Assembly (NCBI RefSeq): GCF_002023715.1
Contig: NZ_MAHX01000007.1
Span: forward strand, 186,001 to 250,000
From: Elizabethkingia occulta
GTDB lineage: Bacteria > Bacteroidota > Bacteroidia > Flavobacteriales > Weeksellaceae
Direction: 5' to 3'
Length of the DNA stretch: 64,000 nucleotides
Part shown: positions 26,389 to 34,303 of the stretch, in pieces
How the letters are laid out: the number at the start of each line of letters is the position of its first letter
Numbering within the stretch: the stretch's first letter is position 1
Program-made: the position numbers and the translations under genes
The notes under the pieces: generated by a model
Told to the model about the DNA's origin: nothing
The model's database searches: none
The model's input: only the letters and a program-made list of their open reading frames with translations

Positions 26389-26814
26389 TTAAGAATTTTT
26401 GGCTACGAATTTTTTATAGTTCTCTTCATTCTTGAAATAGGCAACTTCACCATTGTCGCCTACCATTACAATATATGCATTTGCCTTGTCTATTTTTTCT
26501 CCACTAAATGGATCTGTAGCTTCTCTTACACTTTTGTCTTTCGGAATACGTTCTACACACATTTCGCAACAGCCATAATAAGTTTTGCCATCATGGGGAA
26601 CTTCTATTTGCTTCTTTCCCATATAAGCATCATTCACCATGCACACTGTTTCATTTGGTACTTTGTCCCCTTTGGCATATCTACCGTCGGACGGAGTTGC
26701 CGTCATCTGTTCTGCCATCGCCTGAGTATTATTCTTAGGTTTATCAGTGTTGCATGCATATAGTATAACAGAACTGAAAATAATAAGAGATGTATTTCTG
26801 AGCATTGCTTTCAT
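26389..26814 (-). CDS. TRASH/YHS-like Cys-rich lipoprotein
   Basis: A 141-aa lipoprotein (signal peptide with Cys21 after ILYA). The mature part has a cysteine arrangement VCMVNDAYMGKKQIEV, then YYGCCEMCVERI (about 78-92), and ends in a domain with ANAYIVMVGDNGEVAYFKNEENYKKF. The spacing of Cys, Met and CxxC resembles TRASH/YHS metal-binding modules, so it may bind copper or another soft metal at the outer membrane or periplasm. I cannot name a specific family member. The start may be the first Met or Met4. It is transcribed alone from a -7 box 30 nt upstream. Confidence 0.7.
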   Translation of the reverse strand: MKAMLRNTSLIIFSSVILYACNTDKPKNNTQAMAEQMTATPSDGRYAKGDKVPNETVCMVNDAYMGKKQIEVPHDGKTYYGCCEMCVERIPKDKSVREATDPFSGEKIDKANAYIVMVGDNGEVAYFKNEENYKKFVAKNS

Positions 26815-26843
26815 TGCTAATCTAATTTAATAAGAATTATCTC

Positions 26844-26851
26844 CAAAATTA
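26844..26851 (-). promoter_or_regulatory. -7 promoter box of the TRASH-like lipoprotein gene
   Basis: TAATTTTG on the minus strand (TANNTTTG), 30 nt upstream of the start codon. Confidence 0.5.
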
Positions 26852-27227
26852 AGTTTAATGCTTCAGTATATTTTATCAAATTCTGGTAAAAGTTTACATG
26901 AAAGAAAAAAAAATATGCAGGAATGTTTCTTTATTTTTTACTGCTTTTTTTATTGAAAATAATTTATAACTATTTGTAATAAAACTATTTATTCTTTAAT
27001 ATATTGATTTATTATTAATTTGAATATAAAAGTAATTTCATATTGATTTAAATATTCAATAGATTAATTTTATATATTTTGGCTGTTTTTCGTTAATTAT
27101 ATCTGTTTAGTTGTTTGTTAATAGATGTTAAACTTATTTTTTTCTTTTAACCCCTTTTATAAAAGTTTATCTAAGCTTAAAGAAAACTTAAAGAAAACTA
27201 ATAGTAAATTAATAAACCTTAATTAGT
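26852..27227. other. Very AT-rich gene-free stretch
   Basis: No ORF or stable hairpin is seen here. The only repeat noticed is an 11-bp direct repeat CTTAAAGAAAA at 27176-27186 and 27187-27197, 30 nt before the GT32 gene. No clear -7 box precedes that gene. Confidence 0.5.
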
Positions 27228-27902
27228 ATGTCTATACAAAAAAACATCTTTCAGACATTTAAAACTAAGAAGCTTCCTCTGCTCACGAGATTTCATATTT
27301 GGAAAATTAAAAGGCTGAATCCTGATTACTCTTACCATTTGTACGATGATGATGATATCGACAAATTTCTGCAGGAAGAATTTCCACCACGGTATTTCGA
27401 AGCTTATAAACGTTTGACAATCGGGGCTGCGAAAGCAGATTTTTTTCGTTATGCTATTCTCTATAAGAAAGGAGGTGTATATCTTGATGTAGACAGTGGG
27501 ATATCGAAACCTCTGAAAGCACTTATAAGACCTGATGATGCCGCTGTATTAAGCAGAGAACGTCATCCTCAGTTTTTTGTACAATGGGCGTTAATTTATG
27601 AAAAAGGGCATCCTTTCCTGGCAAAAGTTTTAGAGCATATTGTTGATAATATTGAAAATCATAGGTATCCAAATGATATTCATAAAACAACGGGACCTAC
27701 TGCTTATACAAAAGGAATTGAAGCGAGTTTAAAAGAAAATCCTGAGACTCCGTACAGAGTTTTTGACGGAATAGAATTTCGGAGATATTTAAAATTTAAA
27801 TACAAACTAGGAAAGTTTTTTCTGTACTCGAGCAGGGCCGAACATTGGAAACAAAAGCAGCTTACAATGGATATTATAAATCCGCGAATGGTTAATATTT
27901 AA
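27228..27902 (+). CDS. Glycosyltransferase family 32 (OCH1/capsular polysaccharide type)
   Basis: A 224-aa protein with the Gly_transf_sug (DXD) domain: IFQTFKTKKLP at the start, YHLYDDDDIDKFL, the conserved AAKADFFRYAILYKKGGVYLDVD (about 64-88, DXD = DVD) and TGPTAYTKGI. GT32 enzymes transfer sugars from nucleotide-sugar donors to glycans such as capsule or lipopolysaccharide. No signal peptide or polysaccharide cluster is near, so the acceptor is unknown. It sits alone between an AT-rich gap and the barnase-type gene, which has its own promoter box. Confidence 0.88.
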   Translation: MSIQKNIFQTFKTKKLPLLTRFHIWKIKRLNPDYSYHLYDDDDIDKFLQEEFPPRYFEAYKRLTIGAAKADFFRYAILYKKGGVYLDVDSGISKPLKALIRPDDAAVLSRERHPQFFVQWALIYEKGHPFLAKVLEHIVDNIENHRYPNDIHKTTGPTAYTKGIEASLKENPETPYRVFDGIEFRRYLKFKYKLGKFFLYSSRAEHWKQKQLTMDIINPRMVNI

Positions 27903-27941
27903 ATATAATATTCAATTAACTTATAAACCGTAGAATAAGAT

Positions 27942-27949
27942 TAGCTTTG
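27942..27949 (+). promoter_or_regulatory. -7 promoter box of the barnase-type RNase gene
   Basis: TAGCTTTG fits TANNTTTG and lies 22 nt before the ATG. No -33 TTG is visible. Confidence 0.5.
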
Positions 27950-27971
27950 CGTAAATCATCAAAACAATTTT

Positions 27972-28448
27972 ATGAAAGCAAAGTTTTTATTCATTGCTAT
28001 TTTAGCAATTTTCACAATTTTTACGGGATGTAGTAACGATGACAGCAGAGCAGATTTAAAAGGATCGGCTGTAGCATTAAGCGCAGAAGCTAAGGCTCAG
28101 ATTGTAGCGGCTTCTGATATTTACCAGCTTACGAATGAAGATGTTGTTGTAGATTATGTAAAAAACAACAAAAAATTACCTAACTACTATGTAACCAAGA
28201 GTGTTGCTCAAAAGGCTGGCTGGGTAGCTTCAAAAGGAAATCTGTGTACTGTATTGCCAGGGAAAGCTATCGGTGGTGATGTCTTTGGGAACAGAGAAGG
28301 GCTTTTACCAAAAAAGACGGGTAGAACCTATTACGAAGCAGATCTTAATTATAACTGCGGAAACAGAAATGCAGATCGTTTGATTATGAGTAATGATGGA
28401 CTTATATATGTAACAAAAGATCATTATCAGACTTTTACACAGAAGTAG
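27972..28448 (+). CDS. Barnase-type ribonuclease, lipoprotein
   Basis: A 158-aa protein: lipoprotein signal (lipobox FTGC, Cys20), a short linker, then a full microbial RNase domain (about 50-156) closely resembling Bacillus barnase (LPNYYVTKSVAQKAGWVASK, then IGGDVFGNREG, TYYEADLNYNCGNRNADR, DHYQTF). With a constant offset of 49, all catalytic residues are kept: Lys76 (barnase 27), Arg108 (59), Glu122 (73), Arg132 (83), Arg136 (87), His151 (102). Cys92 and Cys129 align with barnase Ala43 and Ser80. It should be an active RNase anchored in the envelope. No barstar-like inhibitor is encoded nearby. Confidence 0.93.
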   Translation: MKAKFLFIAILAIFTIFTGCSNDDSRADLKGSAVALSAEAKAQIVAASDIYQLTNEDVVVDYVKNNKKLPNYYVTKSVAQKAGWVASKGNLCTVLPGKAIGGDVFGNREGLLPKKTGRTYYEADLNYNCGNRNADRLIMSNDGLIYVTKDHYQTFTQK

Positions 28449-28468
28449 ACAGTAACATTAATAAAGTA

Positions 28469-28503
28469 AAAGCCTTTACCAAATAAATGGTAAAGGCTTT
28501 TTT
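28469..28503 (+). terminator. Intrinsic terminator of the RNase gene
   Basis: Perfect 13-bp stem (28469-28481 with 28488-28500, AAAGCCTTTACCA), 6-nt loop and a T6 tract. Confidence 0.92.
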
Positions 28504-28557
28504 ATTCTTTTAATCCTGTTATATAAAATATAATGTAAATTATCGTTAGCTTGCAGT

Positions 28558-28824
28558 ATGAAGCTAGTCTCGGGAATCTATATTTTTTACTGCTCAGTAA
28601 CCGAAGATGTATTTATAGATGCGTCAATTATTGTACGACAGAAAATAAAGCACCATATCCGTATGCTAAAAGCAGGAGTACATTCTAATAAGGAACTTCA
28701 GGATTTGTATAATACCTATGGTGGAGATACTATACATTTTGAAATTGTTGACCGCAGTGAGGAAAAATTTCACGCTGAAAAGCTAAAAGAAATTCAGGAA
28801 GAGTTAAAAGCAAAAAAGCTCTGA
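28558..28824 (+). CDS. Degenerate GIY-YIG-like small protein
   Basis: An 88-aa protein. SGIYIFYCSVTEDVFID (residues 5-21) aligns with the start of GIY-YIG nuclease domains, but the second element is FID instead of YIG. The following KHHIRMLKAGVHSNKELQDLYNTYGGDTIHFEIVDR keeps the HL-x-x-L-x-x-G-x-H-x-N-x-x-LQ and YG...F-E-I pattern of phage and intron GIY-YIG enzymes. The usual catalytic Arg is not obvious. It is probably an inactive or repurposed member. It is not a barstar by sequence despite sitting after the RNase. TAGCTTGC (28542-28549, one mismatch set from the -7 consensus) lies just upstream. Confidence 0.6.
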   Translation: MKLVSGIYIFYCSVTEDVFIDASIIVRQKIKHHIRMLKAGVHSNKELQDLYNTYGGDTIHFEIVDRSEEKFHAEKLKEIQEELKAKKL

Positions 28825-28840
28825 TCCTATACCGGATACA

Positions 28841-28880
28841 AAAAATATCTTTATTCTGGATTCAGAATAAAGATATTTTT
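28841..28880. terminator. Long bidirectional intrinsic terminator
   Basis: Perfect 18-bp stem (28841-28858 with 28863-28880), GATT loop, A and T tracts at the ends. It lies between the convergent GIY-YIG-like and barrel genes. Confidence 0.92.
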
Positions 28881-28905
28881 ATTTATAAACCTACTATATA
28901 TTGGC

Positions 28906-29532
28906 TTAAAACTGATAGCCTAAACCAAGAAGAAGCATGCTAGGTCTGTTGTCGTAGTTTATAGCTTTGCCACTTGTTTTATTGATAAATTTACGTTCGT
29001 CCCTGGAAAAAGAACCTTCATATCTGGCATTTACAATGATTTTGGAAATTTTTACATTTGCTCCGAATTGGTATCCTACAGATAATTTTCCGGATCCGTC
29101 AACTTCAAAATTTCCGGAATCTTTATTGTTGGATAGGTTAGTGGATAATACAGGTCCGGCAAAAACACTTACAGGTCCAATAACATCAATACCTGCCAAT
29201 ATTGGAATATCTATTCTCTGGCTCTTTGCTGAAATTTCAAAAATATCTCTGTTATCATAATCTACATAGGTGACTTTACTTTTAAAGTTTGTATAGTAGA
29301 TCTCGGGCATTAAAAATATTGGAGTAGCTGGTAGCTTAAATTTTGTAGAAAGTCCAATATTAAAACCGGCTACATCTTTTGGATTGGTAAAAGCATTTTT
29401 TGCCGTATTACCGAGGGTATTCCAATTGGAGGATGAGGTGTTGAATAATGCATTGACCCTTACTCCTATACTAACCTGAGCCTGGGCTGCCACTGCGAAA
29501 CAGATCATCAATGGGATAAATATTTTTCTCAT
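28906..29532 (-). CDS. Porin-family outer-membrane beta-barrel protein
   Basis: A 208-aa exported protein: signal peptide MRKIFIPLMICFAVAAQAQ, then alternating amphipathic strands (GFNIGLSTKFKLP, FLMPEIYYTNFKSKVTYVD, IDIPILAGIDVIGPVSVFAGPVLS, SVGYQFGANVKISKIIVNARYEGSF) ending in a terminal strand with Phe (SMLLLGLGYQF), as OMP barrels of the small (about 8-strand) type do. Role unknown. The frame is open 15 codons further up, but MRKIF at 29532 gives a proper signal peptide and is chosen. Confidence 0.85.
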   Translation of the reverse strand: MRKIFIPLMICFAVAAQAQVSIGVRVNALFNTSSSNWNTLGNTAKNAFTNPKDVAGFNIGLSTKFKLPATPIFLMPEIYYTNFKSKVTYVDYDNRDIFEISAKSQRIDIPILAGIDVIGPVSVFAGPVLSTNLSNNKDSGNFEVDGSGKLSVGYQFGANVKISKIIVNARYEGSFSRDERKFINKTSGKAINYDNRPSMLLLGLGYQF

Positions 29533-29877
29533 AATTATAACTGATTTATTATTTTTAATATGAAATTTTATTTTCAATCAGAGGGAATCTTTTGAGATCA
29601 TTCCTAAGAATTAAATCTATTTTTTAAGACATAAATTTTTTAGTAAAATTTACAGGTAATTCTAAATTGAAAACCAGAGCGTAAGCATGCAAATATTGTT
29701 CCTAAATGTCCTGTGGTAGGCTGTTTGTTTCCGAACTTTTAAATAATTATAAATTTCGGCCATATGAATTTTATATTTTATAATATATCTGTATCTCTGT
29801 AAAATATAAAAAGTGTGACCTTAATTTCAGGGAAATTATATTTTATTTTGTATATCACAATACATATAACAAATAAT
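29533..29877. other. Gene-free divergent promoter region
   Basis: AT-rich, no ORF or clear hairpin. It carries the promoters of the divergent barrel gene and GNAT gene, but no exact TANNTTTG box was found for either. Confidence 0.4.
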
Positions 29878-30312
29878 ATGCATACGGTTATGGAGTATCA
29901 AATAAAATCAGGATATGAAAATATGGATATTAATGCTGTTCATGATTTTTTGAGTAATAAGAGCTACTGGGCAAGTGGTATTTCTTTAGAGGCAGTGAAG
30001 AAATCCTTAAAATATTCTTATTGTTCAGGTGTTTTTTATGGTGATGTTCAGGTTGGTTTTGGAAGGCTTATTACAGATTATACGACATTCGCTTATCTCG
30101 CAGACGTTTATATACTGGAAAATCACAGAGGTAAAGGACTTTCTAAAATGCTTATGGAGCATATAATGAACTTAGAATGGACTCATAATTTAAGGAGAAT
30201 CTTACTGGCAACTTTAGATGCTCATGAATTGTACAGGCAATTTGGATTTAATCCCCCTGTAAAGCCTGAATCCTTTATGGAAATCAACAGGCCTGGAATA
30301 TACAAGGGGTAG
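29878..30312 (+). CDS. GNAT family N-acetyltransferase
   Basis: A 144-aa cytosolic acetyltransferase. It shows NKSYWASGISLEAVKKSL, VGFGRLITDYTTFAYLADVYILENHRGKGLSKMLMEHIM (acetyl-CoA loop HRGKGLS, about 77-84 of the domain) and LLATLDAHELYRQFGF, a common GNAT subgroup of unknown acceptor. The start is ATG 29878 (MHTVMEYQ) or ATG 29890 (MEYQIKSG); the longer form is given. It is a single gene facing the SDR operon. Confidence 0.85.
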   Translation: MHTVMEYQIKSGYENMDINAVHDFLSNKSYWASGISLEAVKKSLKYSYCSGVFYGDVQVGFGRLITDYTTFAYLADVYILENHRGKGLSKMLMEHIMNLEWTHNLRRILLATLDAHELYRQFGFNPPVKPESFMEINRPGIYKG

Positions 30313-30376
30313 AATATTGGTGTTTGGATACTGTGATTAATGCTTAATTATTTACAGTGAATTTCTTATTGCGATT

Positions 30377-30398
30377 TATCCTTTTAGGATATTTCTTT
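30377..30398. terminator. Weak hairpin between convergent genes
   Basis: TATCCT-TTT-AGGATA (30377-30391) followed by TTTCTTTC. The stem is short and AT-rich, so it is only a possible terminator for the GNAT gene. Confidence 0.3.
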
Positions 30399-30412
30399 CA
30401 CAGCTACTAAGG

Positions 30413-31318
30413 TTAAAACAGCAATTTCCAAAGCGGTTTTCTTTTAAAAAGATGCCTGGACTCCTGTAGATATTCATCTATTATTCGCGGTTTTCTTGAA
30501 ATTAAGTTTGTAATGGTGTCATTTTCCGGTTCCGGAACTTTAATTGCCAGATCATCAAGCTCCACGATATGCGAGGCCAGCCATTCCGGTAACTTCGCTT
30601 TTTTTGTTAATTGACTGAATAATTCATCCGGTGTAATATTGATATATTCGATTTTACGGCCTGTTACAAGGGAAATTTTTTCTGCCATTTCTATATTTGT
30701 AATAGCTTGTGGCCCTGCCAGAATAACGGAGTCTTGTTTTACTTCTTCAGATGTTAATAAATAATTTACGGCTACCTCTGCCACATCGCGGCTATCAATA
30801 TAGTTTCTTTTAGCATTATCTAAAGATCCGTAAATTTTACCAAAATGTTGAATTGTAAACGTATTACGTTCCCAGTTTTGCATAAATGAATGAGGTCTCA
30901 GGCAACAAAATTCATCGATATTTCGTATAAGGTAATTATCTATTGTGTTATGCCATTGGCTGACTTTTACAATAGATAATGGCTGAACTATTGGTGCTGA
31001 TAATTTAACAATTCTTTTGATACCACATTGTCTGGCAGCATTGATTATGTTAATTTCATATTCAATTTGATCCGGAGATGTAGCTGTCAGAAGAAACAAG
31101 GCATCTGCTCCGGAGCATACTTCCTTAAGCTGTTTTATAGAATTTAGACTGGCACTTACATAAGTGATATTTGATGAGAGGGGTACAGGGTAGATACGTT
31201 CAGGGCTTCTAAGAACGCCTCGTGCCATACAGTCACGGTTTTTTAGTTGCTGCATGATTTCTCTTCCAATGGTACCAGTACACCCAAAAACAACAATGAC
31301 GGGCTTAGTTTTTTTCAT
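30413..31318 (-). CDS. NmrA-like NAD(P)-binding SDR protein
   Basis: A 301-aa atypical short-chain dehydrogenase. The N-terminal Rossmann motif is PVIVVFGCTGTIGREIMQQL (G-x-x-G-x-x-G, about 6-25), then ALFLLTATSPDQIEYEINIINAARQCGIKRIVKLSA, HNTIDNYLIRNIDEFCCLRPHSFMQNW and YIDSRDVAEVAVNYLL, typical of NmrA/azoreductase-like sensors and quinone reductases. The substrate is unknown. It overlaps the preceding membrane-protein gene by 14 nt and so is translationally coupled to it. Confidence 0.85.
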   Translation of the reverse strand: MKKTKPVIVVFGCTGTIGREIMQQLKNRDCMARGVLRSPERIYPVPLSSNITYVSASLNSIKQLKEVCSGADALFLLTATSPDQIEYEINIINAARQCGIKRIVKLSAPIVQPLSIVKVSQWHNTIDNYLIRNIDEFCCLRPHSFMQNWERNTFTIQHFGKIYGSLDNAKRNYIDSRDVAEVAVNYLLTSEEVKQDSVILAGPQAITNIEMAEKISLVTGRKIEYINITPDELFSQLTKKAKLPEWLASHIVELDDLAIKVPEPENDTITNLISRKPRIIDEYLQESRHLFKRKPLWKLLF

Positions 31319-31712
31319 CTTTATAATCTTTTATCTGTTGACGGATTGTTATTATTGCTGCGCCCAGAAAAGCTGAAAAAGTGATATTGAATCGTTCTGA
31401 CGGAAGATTAGCGATGAAGGATAGAATGAGCCCCAAAGTCATCATTAATAATATGATTAAAAAAGATCTTATCGATTTGTTCCGCGCTAAAATTTTTCTC
31501 AATCTGAATTGCCATAATATGATAAAACTTAATATTGTCGATAGTAATGAAGACAGACCTATAGTTGAGTAGCTTGCTGCCATAAGCTCGGTTTTCTGAA
31601 GAAAGTAACCTGATAAAAAAGACATTAGAGCAGGAAATATATAGGAAGGTAGTGCTGCTGCAATCATAGATTGCATACTGAAATCTGAGGAAATATTGTT
31701 TTTCTCTTTCAT
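31305..31712 (-). CDS. Small integral membrane protein, unknown
   Basis: A 135-aa protein with four hydrophobic segments (about 18-38, 44-68, 83-103, 108-122) and a charged C-terminus (QQIKDYKDEKN). I recognise no family. The region between the second and third helices is basic (RLRKILARNKSIR), placing it in the cytoplasm by the positive-inside rule. It lies 19 nt after the barrel gene and overlaps the SDR gene, so the three are one unit. Confidence 0.65.
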   Translation of the reverse strand: MKEKNNISSDFSMQSMIAAALPSYIFPALMSFLSGYFLQKTELMAASYSTIGLSSLLSTILSFIILWQFRLRKILARNKSIRSFLIILLMMTLGLILSFIANLPSERFNITFSAFLGAAIITIRQQIKDYKDEKN

Positions 31713-31731
31713 GTGATTTTCCGTTGATTAT

Positions 31732-32715
31732 TTATTTCTTGCCAATACGATAGGAGAGTGTTAATTTTCCGTAAGCCATGTTGGAAACAGAAAAATTGTT
31801 TACGGTTTTCTGATTTATGTCAAATAACTCATAACTGTTGAAAAGCCCTGCTCCTCCTTGTAACTGTAACCATATTCCGCCTGCAATACGCTGGTTTAGC
31901 TGTAGTCCACCATGAATGGTAGAGAACTGAGCATAGTCGGCTTCTTTGCCATTATAGCCGCGAAAACTTTTTAGTTTAAACCTTGTCCAGTCTATTGAAC
32001 CAGCCAGACCTATCTGGGTATTCGGACCTACATTATAGAGCACATTTAGTCTTGGCCAGTAAAATTGTGCCAGCCATTTATTATCTGTACTTCTGTAGTC
32101 GATTGATATTCCGGGGGTAATTAAAGTTTCTCCGAAAGAGTGCAGTGCATGAACGCCAACGCCGATTTCGAAATTTGATTCAGGGCCAAATTTTTTCGAT
32201 ACACCAAGAATGCCGTCGAGAACTAAATTATCAAAAGAAACGGACTTTTCTCCTGCAAGTGCCGGCATAGCTATCGCCAGAATAGACCATTTTTCTGAAA
32301 TAGGATGTCGGATAATTATGGTTGGTTTTATTTCCTGAACTCTTTTAAGTCGGTTTGGATCATCTATGGTATTGTTATCATAATTAAAATCCATCAGGCG
32401 ATAATTCAGATTTCCAAAAATGCTTGTCTTTCCTATTTTAATTTGGGGTATAGGTATCCATGCATCATAGGTATTCAGTCTAAATTTATTTTCCGGATCC
32501 GGACTTTCTGGTGGTAAATCTTTAAATGTTGCTTTACTATGGCTTGTGACAGATATCCCACCGATATCCTGAATAATCTGAGCATTAATTTTGCCTGAAA
32601 AGAAAAAAGTTAAAAGAATGGCTAAACAAAAATATGACCATTTGTGTGTTAGGCTTTGTTTGCTATAAAAGGGAGATTTATGACTTCTTTTTTTTAGAAT
32701 TACGAATGTTTTCAT
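31732..32715 (-). CDS. Outer-membrane barrel protein, DUF6268-like
   Basis: A 327-aa protein. A hydrophobic signal region (FCLAILLTFFFSGKINAQ, about 28-45) follows an unusually long basic N-terminus, so the true start may be internal. The mature part begins QIIQDIGGISVTSHSKATFKDLP and is rich in amphipathic strands (SIFGNLNYRLMDFNYD, TPGISIDYRSTDNKWLAQFYWPRLNVLYN, LQLQGGAGLFNSYELFD), ending in YGKLTLSYRIGKK. It resembles DUF6268 outer-membrane proteins of Bacteroidota; the function is not known. Second gene after the AraC regulator. Confidence 0.7.
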   Translation of the reverse strand: MKTFVILKKRSHKSPFYSKQSLTHKWSYFCLAILLTFFFSGKINAQIIQDIGGISVTSHSKATFKDLPPESPDPENKFRLNTYDAWIPIPQIKIGKTSIFGNLNYRLMDFNYDNNTIDDPNRLKRVQEIKPTIIIRHPISEKWSILAIAMPALAGEKSVSFDNLVLDGILGVSKKFGPESNFEIGVGVHALHSFGETLITPGISIDYRSTDNKWLAQFYWPRLNVLYNVGPNTQIGLAGSIDWTRFKLKSFRGYNGKEADYAQFSTIHGGLQLNQRIAGGIWLQLQGGAGLFNSYELFDINQKTVNNFSVSNMAYGKLTLSYRIGKK

Positions 32716-32781
32716 TTTCTCTGTATTTAATGATACAAAGATGAGCTGAAAACAAAGGAAGCTTTAAAACTAAACCACGCT

Positions 32782-33672
32782 TTACTCGGACAAATCTTGC
32801 ATAAAAGTTGCCCGGTATTCTGAAGGTGTTACTCCGGTTATCTTTTTAAAAAGACGTCCAAAATAACTGGGATCCCCATAATTAAGCTCGAAAGCAACTT
32901 CGGAGATACTCTTTGTCAGGTCTTGCAAAAGCAACTGGCTTTGCAGTATATTAACTTTATTAATCCATTCTTTTGGCCCCTCGCCAATAGTTTCTTTTGT
33001 ACATCTGTGAAGATAGTTTTCGGAAACAGATAAAGCATCTGCATAAAAAATAACCGATTTATGCTCCAGATAATTTTTGTAAACCAGCTCCTTAAAATTA
33101 AAAGTGATCTCAGCGCTTCGGTTCATATTTTTATTGAGCTCTTTAGCCGAAGTGAATATTTTCTGAAGACCAGCCTGGAAAAGGGAATAGCAGATGCCAA
33201 GCTTTGGATCCGGTTGGTAAATTTCGATCGTTAACAATTCAAATAAAGAGTCCAGCCAGATACTGCTTTCCTTTGGAAGGTGAATAACCACATTTGCGGA
33301 AAAAAGTTTAATCAATTCTTGTTTGGACAGAAGTTGATTTAGTGTCTGATCCTCGAATAAAATCATGTGTCCGGCGGCATCAGGGCTTACTTCTACCAGT
33401 GAAGTTACGTTTCCCTGTCTGACAAATAAGATTTCATTCTCTTTTATTGATATCAGATTAGCGTCTACTTGCTGTTTTGCGTTTCCTTTGGTAATATGAA
33501 CTATAAAATTGAATTCGGGTCTGTGTAGTGGCGTGGGTACTTTGATAAAACCAGACGTCTTGGCTATATCATGTACCTGAATAGGTGTTTTTAAAATTGC
33601 AAAGTCAGAGGATATCTCCGGCATATATTGCCCTCTGAAATCTGTCGGAGTTATTCTCATGATTTTTGCCAT
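32782..33672 (-). CDS. AraC-family transcriptional regulator
   Basis: A 296-aa regulator. The N-terminal sensing domain (about 1-180) is followed by two helix-turn-helix motifs (about 190-290): SVIFYADALSVSENYLHRCTKETIG and SISEVAFELNYGDPSYFGRLFKKITGVTPSEYR, the classical AraC signature. It is first in a same-strand run with the barrel, membrane and SDR genes (66 nt to the next), which it may control. Its -7 box TAACTTTG ends 4 nt before the ATG. A decayed copy of its promoter and first codons lies 316 bp upstream. Confidence 0.9.
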   Translation of the reverse strand: MAKIMRITPTDFRGQYMPEISSDFAILKTPIQVHDIAKTSGFIKVPTPLHRPEFNFIVHITKGNAKQQVDANLISIKENEILFVRQGNVTSLVEVSPDAAGHMILFEDQTLNQLLSKQELIKLFSANVVIHLPKESSIWLDSLFELLTIEIYQPDPKLGICYSLFQAGLQKIFTSAKELNKNMNRSAEITFNFKELVYKNYLEHKSVIFYADALSVSENYLHRCTKETIGEGPKEWINKVNILQSQLLLQDLTKSISEVAFELNYGDPSYFGRLFKKITGVTPSEYRATFMQDLSE

Positions 33673-33676
33673 AGTA

Positions 33677-33684
33677 CAAAGTTA
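33677..33684 (-). promoter_or_regulatory. -7 promoter box of the AraC gene
   Basis: TAACTTTG on the minus strand, 4 nt from the ATG. A TTG lies 15 nt further up. The position implies a leaderless or nearly leaderless mRNA. Confidence 0.55.
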
Positions 33685-33709
33685 ACAGCATATATCATAC
33701 AATGCTATA
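33678..33709. repeat. Direct repeat copy A upstream of the AraC gene
   Basis: A 32-bp segment beginning AAAGTTAACAGCATATA recurs at 33994-34025 with three transitions. It covers the AraC promoter region. Confidence 0.8.
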
Positions 33710-33918
33710 CATGTTTTATAAAAAAATTTTGTTCGGTTGCCACTAACACATTTCCGATGAATTAATATTTGGATAAAATCTGACCGTTTGAAATAGCCTA
33801 ATTAATACTTGCTATTATTTATAGTTCATCGTGAGCAATTCTATCTTAAATTTTATAGGTTATTTATTCTTTTTTCCGTTGTCTGTATTAATGATGAATA
33901 AGTAAATTAAAATTACAA

Positions 33919-33988
33919 AATAAGCATATATCTCCGCTATCTATCTCTTTCTAAAATCTGTTCGGGATATTCTCTTTATTTTTGTCAT
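33919..33988 (-). pseudogene. Decayed 5' end of an AraC paralogue
   Basis: Reading minus from ATG 33988 gives MTKIKRISRTDFRKR-stop, against MAKIMRITPTDFRGQ for the intact AraC gene. Homology continues past the stop as CGGAGATAT (EIS codons of the intact gene) after a small deletion, then fades. The promoter-region repeat (33994-34025) is joined to it in the same order and spacing as in the intact gene. The -7 box reads TAACTTTTTG, with two extra T. It is a remnant of a duplicated regulator gene. Confidence 0.7.
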
Positions 33989-33993
33989 AACAA

Positions 33994-34025
33994 AAAGTTA
34001 ACAGCATATACCACACAATGTTATA
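33994..34025. repeat. Direct repeat copy B with overlapping palindrome
   Basis: Second copy of the AraC upstream segment. Here AGCATATA (34003-34010) and TATATGCT (34022-34029) form an inverted repeat, flanked by CAAAAA (33991-33996) and TTTTTG (34029-34034). The rest of the gap 33710-34303 is AT-rich; a 14-bp palindrome ATTGTTAAAACAAT lies at 34239-34252. Confidence 0.7.
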
Positions 34026-34303
34026 TGCTTTTTGTGTAGAAAAAAATGTCTGTTTCTTTTGTGACAAAACTCCGATCTATTTTTAAATTTGAAAATAAGT
34101 GGAAAAAATTCTACAGAAATGTAGTATTATGTGTAATTTTATTCCTTTGTTCCTGAAATATATTTATTGAATGTAAAAGCATCAAAAGATAGAGTTGAGG
34201 TACTATTGTGAGATTGGTGAAATTGCTGCTCGAAACAAATTGTTAAAACAATGGTTAGTATTGTAATTTTCGCTTTTGCATAAATTAATAAAAGATAAAA
34301 TGT

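Noticed and set aside
28558-28824. Barstar-type inhibitor paired with the RNase
   Set aside because: The sequence has no barstar pattern and instead carries GIY-YIG-like motifs; it is also separated from the RNase gene by a strong terminator.
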